Shown here piece after piece: positions 15,752-24,760 of a stretch of DNA of 64,000 nt. Under the pieces are notes generated by a model, which was given only the letters and a program-made list of their open reading frames with translations, was not told the origin of the DNA and searched no databases. Source of the stretch: Candidatus Heritagella intestinalis (lineage in GTDB: Bacteria > Bacillota > Clostridia > Oscillospirales > Acutalibacteraceae); assembly GCA_904420555.1 (NCBI GenBank), contig CAJFVO010000005.1, positions 1 through 64,000 on the forward strand, read 5' to 3'. Position numbers and translations under genes: made by a program. How positions within the stretch are numbered: position 1 is the stretch's first letter; each line of letters begins with the position of its first letter.

Positions 15752-16831
15752 ATGAAACAGAATATTGCCGTAATTTTTGGCGGGTGCTCCTCGGAGCACG
15801 AAATCTCCCTGCTGTCCGCCAGCTATATCCTCCGCCAGCTGGACGAAGAAAAATATAACGTCACCATGCTGGGCATCACCAAGGAAGGCCGATGGCTCCT
15901 GTATCCCGGCCCGGTGGACGCCCTGGCCGACGGGAGCTGGGAAAAGGACCCCGGCTGCAAGCCCGCCTTTTTGAGCCCGGACCGCAGCACCCACGGCATT
16001 GTGGTGCTGGAAGAGGGCCAGGCCCAGGTGCTGCCGGTGGACGTGATCTTCCCGGTGCTCCACGGCAAAAACGGCGAGGACGGCACCATCCAGGGGCTGT
16101 TTGCCCTCAGCGGCATCCCCTATGTGGGCTGCGACACCCTGTCCTCCGCCGTGTGCATGGATAAGGCGGTGACCCACTCCCTCTTAAACAACTTCGGCAT
16201 TGAGCAGGCCCATTATCTGTGGTTCTTCGCCCACCGCTATCAGGACCCCCAGGGCCGGGAGAAAATTCGCAACAAGATTCTCCAGCGCCTCACCTTCCCC
16301 ATTTTTGTCAAGCCCGCCAACGCCGGCTCCTCGGTGGGGGTGAGCAAGGTTTCCTCTCTGGAAGAGCTGGACGCCGCTGTGGAAAAGGCCATGGCCGAGG
16401 ATGGGAAAATCGTAGTGGAAGAGGGCATTGAAGGCCAGGAAGTGGAGTGCGCTGTCCTGGGCAACGACTTCCCCGAGGTATCCATTGTAGGGGAAATCGG
16501 CGCTTCCGCGGAATTCTACGATTACGACGACAAGTACAAGAACGGCACCTCCCAGCTCTATATCCCGGCCCGGCTGCCGGAAGAAACCGCCCAGGAGATT
16601 CGGAAAACCGCTGTCCGGGCGTACCGGATGCTGGGCTGCAAGGGCTTGGCCCGGGTGGACTTCTTTGTGCGGAAATCCGACGGTAAGGTGCTTCTCAACG
16701 AGCTGAACACCCTGCCGGGCTTCACCGCCATCAGCATGTATCCCAAGCTGTGGGAGACCTGCGGCCTGGAGGGCCCCGCCCTCATTGACCGGCTCATCCA
16801 GTGCGCCCTGGAGGCGCACCCCCATGGATAA
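15752..16831 (+). CDS. ddl: D-alanine--D-alanine ligase family protein (VanG-like sequence)
   Basis: An ATP-grasp ligase of 359 residues (367 if the ATG at 15728 is used; neither start has a strong ribosome site) that joins D-Ala to D-Ala for peptidoglycan. HGKNGEDGTIQG, KPANAGSSVGVSK, the DDKY-type omega-loop and NELNTLPGFT are all visible. The stretch from FPVLHGKNGEDG to GCDTLSSAVCMDK closely resembles VanG-type D-Ala-D-Ser ligases as I recall them, yet no vanXY, vanT or vanRS genes follow. Next is murI, overlapping by eight bases, so a housekeeping ligase is more likely. The second amino acid (Ala or Ser) is open. Confidence 0.85.
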   Translation: MKQNIAVIFGGCSSEHEISLLSASYILRQLDEEKYNVTMLGITKEGRWLLYPGPVDALADGSWEKDPGCKPAFLSPDRSTHGIVVLEEGQAQVLPVDVIFPVLHGKNGEDGTIQGLFALSGIPYVGCDTLSSAVCMDKAVTHSLLNNFGIEQAHYLWFFAHRYQDPQGREKIRNKILQRLTFPIFVKPANAGSSVGVSKVSSLEELDAAVEKAMAEDGKIVVEEGIEGQEVECAVLGNDFPEVSIVGEIGASAEFYDYDDKYKNGTSQLYIPARLPEETAQEIRKTAVRAYRMLGCKGLARVDFFVRKSDGKVLLNELNTLPGFTAISMYPKLWETCGLEGPALIDRLIQCALEAHPHG

Positions 16832-17654
16832 CCGGCCGGTTGGGGTTTTCGATTCCGGGCTGGGAGGGCTCACGGCCTTCAAGGAGCTGGCCGCCCTGCT
16901 GCCCCAGGAGGACATTGTCTATTTCGGCGACACGGGCCGGGTGCCCTATGGCTCCCGGAGCCGGGACACCATTGTCAAATACGCCCGGCAGGACATCGCC
17001 TTCCTCCAATCGAAAAACGTCAAGATGATTTTAGCCGCCTGCGGCACGGTGAGCTCCGTGGCCGGGCCTGCAGGGGAGCACTTTGGGGACCTGCTGCAGG
17101 TGCCCTTTGTAGGGGTGTTGCGCCCCACTGCCCGGGAGGCGGCTACCGCCACCCGCAACGGCCGCATCGGGGTGTTGGGCACTGCCGCCACCATCCGCAG
17201 CGGCTCCTATCAAAAGGAGCTGGCCGCCATCAATCCGGATTTGCAGGTGTTTGCCCAGGACTGCCCCCTCTTTGTCCCCTTAGTGGAGAGCGGCTTTGTC
17301 CAGCCCGGAGACCCCATCACCCGCCTTACCGTGGAGCGCTATCTGGAGCCCATGAAGGCGGCGGGGGTGGACACCCTGATTCTGGGCTGCACCCACTACC
17401 CCATTATTGCGCCGGTAATCTCCCAGGTCATGGGGGACGGCGTGACCCTCATTAACAGCGGCCGGGAAGCTGCCCGGTTCTGCACGGCCCTGCTGGCAGA
17501 AAAGGGCCTGGTGGCCCATCGGGACCGAAAAGCCAGAGGGGCCCGGCACTTCTATGTCAGCGACCGCACCGAGGGCTTCTCCTCTATCGCGGGCATCTTC
17601 CTGGGAGAGGACGTCCAGGGAGAAGTGTCTTATGTGGACATCGACCGGTATTGA
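16824..17654 (+). CDS. murI: Glutamate racemase
   Basis: Makes D-glutamate for peptidoglycan. The 276-residue protein has DSGLGG near residue 8, the first catalytic Cys in ACGTVSS near residue 72, and the second in GCTHYP near residue 184. In most racemases the first motif is ACNTAS, so Asn after the Cys is Gly here. Both Cys are kept. The ATG at 16824 has GGAGG nine bases before it and overlaps the ddl end by eight bases, so ddl and murI are coupled. Confidence 0.92.
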   Translation: MDNRPVGVFDSGLGGLTAFKELAALLPQEDIVYFGDTGRVPYGSRSRDTIVKYARQDIAFLQSKNVKMILAACGTVSSVAGPAGEHFGDLLQVPFVGVLRPTAREAATATRNGRIGVLGTAATIRSGSYQKELAAINPDLQVFAQDCPLFVPLVESGFVQPGDPITRLTVERYLEPMKAAGVDTLILGCTHYPIIAPVISQVMGDGVTLINSGREAARFCTALLAEKGLVAHRDRKARGARHFYVSDRTEGFSSIAGIFLGEDVQGEVSYVDIDRY

Positions 17655-17705
17655 GCCGGGGGAAACCACCCAGTATTTTAGCAAAGAAAGAAAAGGAATG
17701 TACTC

Positions 17706-18143
17706 ATGCAGGAAAACTATATGATCTCCATTGTGGGGAAACAACAGGCAGACGGGGAAACCGGGGAAATCCGCCTGGAAACCCTGGGTTCGTATGTGCA
17801 GAAGGGGGATCACTGGTATATTGTCTATAAGGAGTATGACGAAGACAACCCCAACCGCTACCAGACCTCTATTCTAAAGGTTGAGAAAAACGATAAAGTC
17901 ACCCTGATGCGGGGCAATTCTTCCACCCGGCTGATTCTGGAAAAGGGCAAACGCCACCTCTGCCAATATGACACCGGGTATGGCACCCTGATGGTAGGGG
18001 TATTCACCAGCAGCTTTGACTCCACCCTGGAACCATCGGGGGGCCGCCTGCAGGTGCGCTATACGCTGGATATTAACTCTGCCCTTTCCAGCAACAACGA
18101 AATTCTGATTACAGTCAAGGAGGCTGCATCACAAAATGTCTAA
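17706..18143 (+). CDS. DUF1934 protein (YwiB-like)
   Basis: A 145-residue beta-rich protein of the DUF1934 family, with a lipocalin-like fold known from the Bacillus YwiB structure. Its function is unknown. As in Bacillus, it lies directly in front of argS and overlaps its start by eight bases. AAAGAAAAGGAATG provides the ribosome site. No catalytic motif is recognised. Confidence 0.82.
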   Translation: MQENYMISIVGKQQADGETGEIRLETLGSYVQKGDHWYIVYKEYDEDNPNRYQTSILKVEKNDKVTLMRGNSSTRLILEKGKRHLCQYDTGYGTLMVGVFTSSFDSTLEPSGGRLQVRYTLDINSALSSNNEILITVKEAASQNV

Positions 18144-19863
18144 ATTGGTACAGCAGGCCACGGAACAGCTCCGGGCCGCCATTGTCAACAGTATGGAAGA
18201 AGCGGTGAAGGCCGGGGATTTGACCCAGGCTCCCCTCCCCGCTTTTAACCTGGAAATCCCCGCAGACCACAGCCACGGCGACTGGTCCTGCAACGCCGCT
18301 ATGGCCGGGGCCAAATCGTTCCGGGCCGCTCCCCGGAAGATTGCCGAGGCCATTGTCTCCCACCTGGACCTCTCCGCCACCTACTTTGACCGGGTGGAGA
18401 TTGCCGGGCCGGGCTTTTTGAACTTCTTCTTCAGCCCCCGGTTCCAGAGCGACGTCCTGCGGGACATCCTGGCCCTGGATGAGAATTACGGCCGCAGCGA
18501 TTACGGCCAGGGCAAAAAGGTCATGGTGGAATTCGTCTCCGCCAACCCCACCGGCCCCATGCACATGGGCAACGCCCGGGGCGGCGCGTTGGGCGACTGC
18601 CTGGCCGCTGTGCTGGACGCCGCCGGCTATGATGTGTGGCGGGAGTTCTATGTCAACGACGCCGGCAACCAGATTGAGAAGTTCGGCCTGTCCCTGAGCA
18701 TCCGCTATCAGCAGCTCTTTGCCGGGGAGAACGCCCCGGAGCTGCCCGAGGACAGCTATCACGGGGAGGACATCCTGGACTTGGCCAAGGCCTACGCCGA
18801 CGAGCACGGGGATTGCCTGATGGAAAAGACCGAGGAAGAGCGCCGGGCTGCATTGGTGGCCTTTGGCCTGCCCCGGAACATCGCCAAGATGAAGGCGGAC
18901 ATGAAGAAATACCGCATTGAATACGACGAGTGGTTCCTGGAAAGCACCCTGCACCAGAGCGGCGCGGTGAAGGCCGTGGTGGATCTGCTCACGGAAAAGG
19001 GCCTGACCTACGAGCAGGAAGGGGCCATCTGGTATAAGGGCGCGGACTTCACCGCCAAATACGCCAAGGTGAAAACCAAGGACGACGAGCAGCCCAAAGA
19101 CGAGGTGCTGGTGCGCCAGAACGGCAACCCCACCTATCTGACGGCAGACATCGCCTATCACAAGAATAAATTCGACCGGGGCTTCGAGCGCTGCATTGAC
19201 ATCTGGGGCGCCGACCACCACGGCCATGTGGCCCGGATGAAGGGCGCTATGGACGCCATAGGCCTGGACGGCGAAAAGCTGGACGTGATTCTCATGCAGC
19301 TGGTCCGGCTCATGAAGGACGGCCAGCCGGTCCGGATGAGCAAGCGTACCGGCAAGGCCATCCAGCTGGGCGACCTGCTGGACGAGGTGCCGGTGGATTC
19401 CGCCCGGTTCCTGTTCAATATGCGGGAAGCCAACTCCCAGATGGACTTTGACCTGGATCTGGCCCTGCAGCAGGACGCCCAGAACCCGGTGTACTATGTC
19501 CAGTATGCCCACGCCCGGATCTGCAGCATCCTGCGGGCCATGGCTGCCGAGGGCATCACGCCCCGGGATTGCACCGACGAGGAGCTGGCCCTGCTCACCG
19601 CCCCGGAAGAGGTGGAGCTGATGCGGCACCTGTCCGCCTACACCGACGAAATCATCACCGCCGCCCGGGACTACGACCCGGCCCGGATTACCCGGTATGT
19701 GATTACCACCGCCAATCTGTTCCACAAGTTCTACAACGCCTGCCGGGTCAAGGGCGTGGAAGAGAGCCTCTCCGCTGCCCGGCTGAACCTGTGCCTGGCC
19801 ACCAAGATTGTCATCCGCAACGTATTGAACCTCTTGAAGATTACCGTGCCGGAAAGCATGTAA
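18136..19863 (+). CDS. argS: Arginyl-tRNA synthetase
   Basis: Charges tRNA-Arg in the cytosol. The 575-residue class I synthetase shows the HIGH-like motif as HMGN near residue 143, the KMSKS-like motif as MSKRTGK near residue 400, an N-terminal Arg-tRNA synthetase domain and a C-terminal DALR anticodon-binding domain ending in KITVPESM. Length and order are standard. It follows DUF1934 with overlap, so it is translationally coupled. The window also holds a broken tRNA-Arg(CCT), one of its substrates. Confidence 0.95.
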   Translation: MSKLVQQATEQLRAAIVNSMEEAVKAGDLTQAPLPAFNLEIPADHSHGDWSCNAAMAGAKSFRAAPRKIAEAIVSHLDLSATYFDRVEIAGPGFLNFFFSPRFQSDVLRDILALDENYGRSDYGQGKKVMVEFVSANPTGPMHMGNARGGALGDCLAAVLDAAGYDVWREFYVNDAGNQIEKFGLSLSIRYQQLFAGENAPELPEDSYHGEDILDLAKAYADEHGDCLMEKTEEERRAALVAFGLPRNIAKMKADMKKYRIEYDEWFLESTLHQSGAVKAVVDLLTEKGLTYEQEGAIWYKGADFTAKYAKVKTKDDEQPKDEVLVRQNGNPTYLTADIAYHKNKFDRGFERCIDIWGADHHGHVARMKGAMDAIGLDGEKLDVILMQLVRLMKDGQPVRMSKRTGKAIQLGDLLDEVPVDSARFLFNMREANSQMDFDLDLALQQDAQNPVYYVQYAHARICSILRAMAAEGITPRDCTDEELALLTAPEEVELMRHLSAYTDEIITAARDYDPARITRYVITTANLFHKFYNACRVKGVEESLSAARLNLCLATKIVIRNVLNLLKITVPESM

Positions 19864-19912
19864 GACGCGCTTTCCCCGCTGTATGCGCCTGACGCGCCAA
19901 AGGAGTGCAAAC

Positions 19913-21112
19913 ATGAGTTTTTCTTTTTCCCTCCCCTCCATTGTGGCACTGCCTTCCGCCTCCCTGGCGGAGGAGGTGCCTCCTGGGCAATGCCCGGAGG
20001 AATGGTATTGCCGCCACCCGGAAGTCCTGTCGGCCTTTTACCGGAAAATCCAAGCCCTGGGGCCGGCCCTGCTGCTGGCTCCCACTGCCGGGGCCAACGC
20101 CGCCTGTTTGGCGGAGTTCGGCCTGGAGGACGCTGGACTGAACCTGCGCCTGATGCAGCAGGCCAAAGAAGCCGCCGCCCCCCTGGGTCTGCCAGTGGGC
20201 GGGATGCTGGGCCCCACGGGGCTGTTTGTGCCGCCGCTGGGGGAAGCGGATTTCGACGATGTTTATGAGCTCTACCGCCAGCAGGTACACGAGCTGGTAA
20301 AGGCCGGGGCGGATTTCCTGTACCTGTCCGGCCACCACTGCCTCTCTGATTTGCGTGCCGCCATGCTGGCCGCCAAGCGGAAGAAACTCCCGGTGCTGGC
20401 CTCCCTGACGGTGGATTCCTCCGGCAAGACCCTCTCTGGGGGCACCCTGCTGCCGGCGGTGATTGTCCTCCAGGCCATGGGGGCAGACGCCGTGGGCCTG
20501 GAAGGGAACCTCTCCCCGGAGCAGATGCTGGAAATGCTGGAGGAGGTTCTCCCCCACGCCAGTATTCCCCTGTTGGCATTGCCGGAAGGGGTGGACGCAG
20601 ACGGGAAGCCCCTTTCCCCGGAAGCCTTCGCCGGCTGGTGCGCCCGCTTACTGGACGCAGGCATCCCCCTCATTGGCGGGAGCGGGCTTACCGATGAGCA
20701 GTACAGCGCACTCAGCTCCCTGGCTGCTGTCCGGGTGATTCCCGGGGAATTCTATGAGGACGCGGACAACTACGCCGCAGCCATTGAATCCGAGGCGTTT
20801 TTCCTGGGGGACGACATTGCCCTCAGCGAACCCTTCGACTGCGACGTGGGATTGGCGGAGGACCTCATTGATATTGACGACGAGGTAGCCAACGCCACTT
20901 TGGTGCGGATTAACAATCCGGACGACGCGCAGCTGCTGGCCAAGGAGGCCGCCATGACCCGGCAGCCCATCGCGGTGCAGACCGACAGCCTGCCGGTGCT
21001 GGAAGCGGCCCTGCGGTACTTTCCGGGCCGGCTGATTATCGATAGTGACTGCGCTCTGGAGGAGGACGTGCTCTCCCCCCTGGCCGCCAAATACGGCGCT
21101 ATTCTCTACTAG
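19913..21112 (+). CDS. MetH-like homocysteine-methyltransferase-fold protein without zinc cysteines
   Basis: A 399-residue protein. Residues 30-280 follow the homocysteine-binding barrel of MetH step by step (NxFGAN-like TAGANAACLAEFGLED, GPTG near 99, EQV-like RQQVHELVKAGADF). The last 60 residues look like a piece of the pterin-binding barrel. The three zinc-binding cysteines are gone: GLNC is GLEG at 195-198 and GGCCG is GGSGL at 255-259. It cannot bind zinc and homocysteine in the usual way, so another role is likely. AAAGGAG precedes the ATG. It follows argS by 50 bases and may be read through from it. Confidence 0.8.
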   Translation: MSFSFSLPSIVALPSASLAEEVPPGQCPEEWYCRHPEVLSAFYRKIQALGPALLLAPTAGANAACLAEFGLEDAGLNLRLMQQAKEAAAPLGLPVGGMLGPTGLFVPPLGEADFDDVYELYRQQVHELVKAGADFLYLSGHHCLSDLRAAMLAAKRKKLPVLASLTVDSSGKTLSGGTLLPAVIVLQAMGADAVGLEGNLSPEQMLEMLEEVLPHASIPLLALPEGVDADGKPLSPEAFAGWCARLLDAGIPLIGGSGLTDEQYSALSSLAAVRVIPGEFYEDADNYAAAIESEAFFLGDDIALSEPFDCDVGLAEDLIDIDDEVANATLVRINNPDDAQLLAKEAAMTRQPIAVQTDSLPVLEAALRYFPGRLIIDSDCALEEDVLSPLAAKYGAILY

Positions 21113-21660
21113 CCGCACAGTGGTCTCGCCTGCCGGCTCGGTCGGTGCTATTTGCATGCCACCGGCATGCCGCACCGGTGCCAATCCGCGGGGAAGCTCG
21201 CAGCAATAAACGGCCTATTTTCTCGCGGCGAAAGCTGAGAGCTAAATTGGGCTGCCGATAGATATATCTAACTCCGCGTGGAAGCGGGCTGTTGTTTGCA
21301 CTCACTATAAACGCGAACACAAAAGTTTTACTCGATTTTTTTCAAAAAATCGCGGATTCCAAAGGCAGAGCCTTTGGCCGCCCATCGCAATGGGCGGAAT
21401 CTCCTTTCCGTAGGGCGCATTTTCGGGGGTGAATTGCAAAATATCCCGGTGGGATATTTTGCAAGAGGGCCCCTTTTGCAAGAAAAAAGGGGCGCCGTGT
21501 GCCAGTGGCACACAATCAAGGCGCCGACCGGAGCGGCAGCGGAGAATCCCTGCCTGGCTCCTGATGTCGCTCCCCTTCGTTTCCCTGGTAGGGGAAATCG
21601 AATCCTCGAACCGTCTGGCGAAAAGAAACTTAAAAAATTTTTTGAAAATCGCCCATGCAA
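21113..21660. repeat. Intergenic hairpin array, site 2
   Basis: No gene is supported between the MetH-like gene and the GH38 terminator. Six perfect hairpins follow one another: CGATTTTTT/AAAAAATCG (21333-21352), CCAAAGGC/GCCTTTGG (21359-21377), CCGCCCAT/ATGGGCGG (21378-21397), GCAAAATATCCC/GGGATATTTTGC (21436-21462), GCCCCTTTT/AAAAGGGGC (21469-21493) and GTGTGCC/GGCACAC (21497-21513). The palindrome TAGATATATCTA lies further left, near 21261. Confidence 0.65.
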
Positions 21661-21694
21661 AAAGGCGCTTTCCGAAGCATCGGAAAGCGCCTTT
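21661..21694 (-). terminator. Terminator of the alpha-mannosidase gene
   Basis: Perfect 15-bp stem AAAGGCGCTTTCCGA / TCGGAAAGCGCCTTT with a 4-base loop. The minus strand runs on as TTTTTG. It may also act on the plus strand. Confidence 0.85.
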
Positions 21695-21724
21695 CTTTAT
21701 ACAATCATCAAGGAGTGGCCGCGT

Positions 21725-24553
21725 TTATTTTGCAATCACAGTGAGCACCTGGCCAGGACGGGCTTCCAGCTGCACCTTGCCTTCCTGGAGTTTGGCTTCC
21801 TCAATGGGCTGCTCCGCCAAATCTGCCAGGCAAACCTGGGATACCGGGAAACCGAAGGTCAGCGCTGCCTCTGCCGGGCGGTCTGTGTGGGCGTTGGCCA
21901 GCCGGATGACCAGCCCCTCGCCGTCCTCTGCGGTCTTGACGCCGGATACCACCACGTCGCCCTGGACCTGGAAGAGCCGGCTCTCCAAAGGCAGGGAGCC
22001 TGCATGGGCGGTGTTGGAGGCATAGGGCAAATCCCGATGGGCAAAGGCCTCGCCCAGCTCCTTCAGGGACATGGGGTCACCCTGAGCAGCGGCCAGGCCA
22101 ATCCGGCACACCCGCTCACCGGTTTCCGGATAGCGGTCAGGGCCGGAAGAGGCCCTGAGCAAGGTCAACTCCAAGGTGTTGGCGGCGCAGCGGCAGCCGT
22201 ACTTGGTGGCGCTGAGGAATGCCAGGCCCCGCTCTCCCTCTGCCGGCACGGCAAAGGCAAAGTTCCGGGTAAAGCCATCGCAAAGGGCCTGGGGCTTCCG
22301 GTCCAGGGTTCCAATCTGCATATCGCAGCGGAACGCCGGGGCTTCATAGGCCAGGGGCGCCCGGAAGGTCAGCACCGGCACGCCGTCGTCGCTGGCTATG
22401 GGAAGCTGGTTCACGCAAACGGACAGCTCCAATACCGGGGAGTGGTCAAAGAGCTGGGCCGTGACTTCCACGGACATCTCGCCCCGCTGGAGCCGGTAGG
22501 CCAGCTGCTTGCACAGAGGGCTGTTCAGCTCCTGGGAGCCGCGGTAGGGGATGGCAGTTTCATGGAGGTTTTCCCCATGGGTGCGCACGCCCTCTACCCA
22601 GGCGCTGCCGCCGGAGGCCAAATCCTTTTCCGAGGGCTGCTCCATGGAGAGCACAAACCCGGCCGGGGCTGCCAGCAGTTCTTTTCCGGCCACTTTATCG
22701 TAGTAGGAAATCACGGAGAAATTCCCGTCGTCAAACCGGATGCGCACCAAATCGTTTTCCAGGATGCTTTCCGGATAAGAAGTGGTCCGGGGGTCTGGCG
22801 GCATGGCGGCAAAGCAGAAGCTATGCTTTTCCGCTTCTTCCACCTTCACCGTGGTATAGCCGAAAGCGGGAACCTCTGCCTCCACCAGGATGTCTGTGCG
22901 CTGGTGGTTCCAGTCGGCGGCCACTTGCCGGGCTACCCGGCAGGCCAGGGGATTCCCCTGGGCGTCGCTGGCGGCAATCTGCTCCGGGTTGCCGGGCCAA
23001 TCCCACAGGGTGGCTTCCAGCACGCCTTTGCGGTCAAAGCGGGTGGGGTTGAAGAAGTGGAGGAGCCGGGTCTTACCACGGCCGCGCTCGGTGCCGGGCA
23101 GGCGGTAACGGCTCTTTTCGTCGGTGTTCAGGCCCACGCCGCCGCCCTCAGAGCGGGAAGCCAAAGGCTCGTCCGGGGTGGAGAACATGGAGGTGTCAAT
23201 GGCTTTGGCAAAGGCCCGCATAGAAGCGGAGGAGCCGGCCATCACCGCGCCCATGGCCTCTTCAAAGGTCCCCAGGGCGTGATAGCAGGATTCCGGGGTG
23301 TTGGAGCCGGGGAGGATGTCGTGGAACTGGTTGAAGAGCACCTTTTCCCAGGCGTCGTGATACTGGCGCTGGAAGGAGGCGCCGCCGGCGGCCTTGTGGG
23401 CATAGGCGGTGACCATTTCGGCTTCATAGAGCCGGTCCTCGCCAATACGGTTGATGGTCTTCATCCGGGACTGGGAGGTGTAGCAGCCGGTAAAGGTGGG
23501 GCCCAGCTGGCCGGTGAGCACCGGCAGGTTCTCCCGGAAGGGCTCTATGGCCTGGAAGAACTTCTCATAGGTGGAGAACCGGATGGTGGGGGCTACCGGC
23601 CACTTCTGCATTTCCAGCACCATCTCGATGTCCTTGCGGGTAGGTCCGCCGCTGTGGTCGCCTACGCCGTAAATCTTCATCATGTCCTGGACGCCATACT
23701 GATAGCAGAACTGGGGCACAATATGCAGATACATGGGGCGCATCTGGTCGTTGTACCAGAGGGGCTCGTTGAGGGCCAAAACCTCCGCCCCGGAATCTCC
23801 CCGCCAGCGATAGAGATGCACGTCATCCAGGCCCCGGCAGTGATAGAAATACCGGATGCCGCCGGCGTTGAGGATTTCCGGCACCGAGGGGGAGTGGCCG
23901 AAGGAATCCGGGTGGAAGTCCAGGTTCACCTTTTCATAGGGGATGCCGAACTTCTCTTGCAGATATTCCTTGGTGTAGAGGATGTGCCGGGCCATGCTTT
24001 CCAGGTTGGGCAGGTTCTTGTCCAGCTCCACAAAGGAGGAGCCGGCAAATTCCCAGCGTCCCTCCTTCACCCGCTGCTGGATGCCGGCAAACAGGTCGGG
24101 GTCATAGGTTTCGGCAATGCGGTAGGTTGCCGCCTGGGACTGGGAGAAGGTAAAGCCCGGGTATTCCTCCATCATGTCCAGCATGGTGCGGAAGGTGTTC
24201 AGGGTCACGTCCACCGTCTCGTGGAAACCCCACATCCAGTCCATGTCGATGTGGGCGTGGGCCACACAGTGGAGGGTCATGGACTTAGCCGTCTCCGACA
24301 GGGGCAGGAGGATTTCCTCGGCCTGGCGGCAGACATCGTCGGGAAGGGCGTGCTGTGCCACAAAGGTGCTGTACAGGCAGTCCACCGCCTGGTCCAGCAG
24401 GGAATCATAGCGGCCGTTTTCGTGCTTGCTGATTTCGTCAGCCACAGCGATTTCGGCAAAAACCCGCTCTCCCCAAGGGGAAAGCTCCGGGATGTCAATC
24501 CAGTGGTTTTTCTGCTCGGGCTTCATCCGAGCGATTTTGTCATATCTTGTCAT
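21725..24553 (-). CDS. Alpha-mannosidase, glycoside hydrolase family 38
   Basis: A 942-residue cytosolic-type GH38 enzyme (no signal peptide) that should hydrolyse alpha-linked mannose from oligosaccharides. The zinc-binding HAHIDMDWMWG is near residue 97. DFHPDSFGHSPSVPEIL near residue 213 holds the catalytic nucleophile Asp. The central three-helix bundle and the C-terminal beta-sandwich domains follow. It has its own promoter (24590-24618) and terminator. No sugar transporter or regulator gene is adjacent, so the source of its substrate is not visible here. Confidence 0.92.
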   Translation of the reverse strand: MTRYDKIARMKPEQKNHWIDIPELSPWGERVFAEIAVADEISKHENGRYDSLLDQAVDCLYSTFVAQHALPDDVCRQAEEILLPLSETAKSMTLHCVAHAHIDMDWMWGFHETVDVTLNTFRTMLDMMEEYPGFTFSQSQAATYRIAETYDPDLFAGIQQRVKEGRWEFAGSSFVELDKNLPNLESMARHILYTKEYLQEKFGIPYEKVNLDFHPDSFGHSPSVPEILNAGGIRYFYHCRGLDDVHLYRWRGDSGAEVLALNEPLWYNDQMRPMYLHIVPQFCYQYGVQDMMKIYGVGDHSGGPTRKDIEMVLEMQKWPVAPTIRFSTYEKFFQAIEPFRENLPVLTGQLGPTFTGCYTSQSRMKTINRIGEDRLYEAEMVTAYAHKAAGGASFQRQYHDAWEKVLFNQFHDILPGSNTPESCYHALGTFEEAMGAVMAGSSASMRAFAKAIDTSMFSTPDEPLASRSEGGGVGLNTDEKSRYRLPGTERGRGKTRLLHFFNPTRFDRKGVLEATLWDWPGNPEQIAASDAQGNPLACRVARQVAADWNHQRTDILVEAEVPAFGYTTVKVEEAEKHSFCFAAMPPDPRTTSYPESILENDLVRIRFDDGNFSVISYYDKVAGKELLAAPAGFVLSMEQPSEKDLASGGSAWVEGVRTHGENLHETAIPYRGSQELNSPLCKQLAYRLQRGEMSVEVTAQLFDHSPVLELSVCVNQLPIASDDGVPVLTFRAPLAYEAPAFRCDMQIGTLDRKPQALCDGFTRNFAFAVPAEGERGLAFLSATKYGCRCAANTLELTLLRASSGPDRYPETGERVCRIGLAAAQGDPMSLKELGEAFAHRDLPYASNTAHAGSLPLESRLFQVQGDVVVSGVKTAEDGEGLVIRLANAHTDRPAEAALTFGFPVSQVCLADLAEQPIEEAKLQEGKVQLEARPGQVLTVIAK

Positions 24554-24589
24554 GCTGATACCTCCGTATCACAAGAGAATTGCAGGCTC

Positions 24590-24618
24590 ATTGTAGCAGT
24601 GTGAAAATCCAAAATCAA
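24590..24618 (-). promoter_or_regulatory. Promoter of the alpha-mannosidase gene
   Basis: Minus strand TTGATT (24618-24613), 17-base spacer, TACAAT (24595-24590), then ACGGAGGTATCAGC before the ATG at 24553. Confidence 0.75.
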
Positions 24619-24760
24619 GATGAAGCCGCACATTTTTCTCCCGGGGCTTTCGGAAAAAATTCTGCTGCTTTTTTGGTGATTTTGCCAATAGATAATGGTT
24701 TCCCGCAACCTCTAAACCCCACTTAGCGCCTCCCCAACTGGGCGCGCCCCCATGATACCA

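Noticed and set aside
15752-18143. vanG-type vancomycin resistance cluster
   Set aside because: Only the ligase is VanG-like. vanR/S, vanW, vanXY and vanT are absent and the neighbours are cell-wall and tRNA housekeeping genes.
21540-21640. A tRNA-like piece around ATCGAATCCTCGAACC
   Set aside because: A T-loop-like TCGAATC is present, but no acceptor, D- or anticodon arm can be built around it on either strand.
21374-24604. Open frame of 1076 codons on the plus strand
   Set aside because: It is the antisense of the GH38 gene, rich in His/Gly/Val in the way that reverse frames of GC-rich genes are, and has no ribosome site. The GH38 frame has all catalytic motifs.
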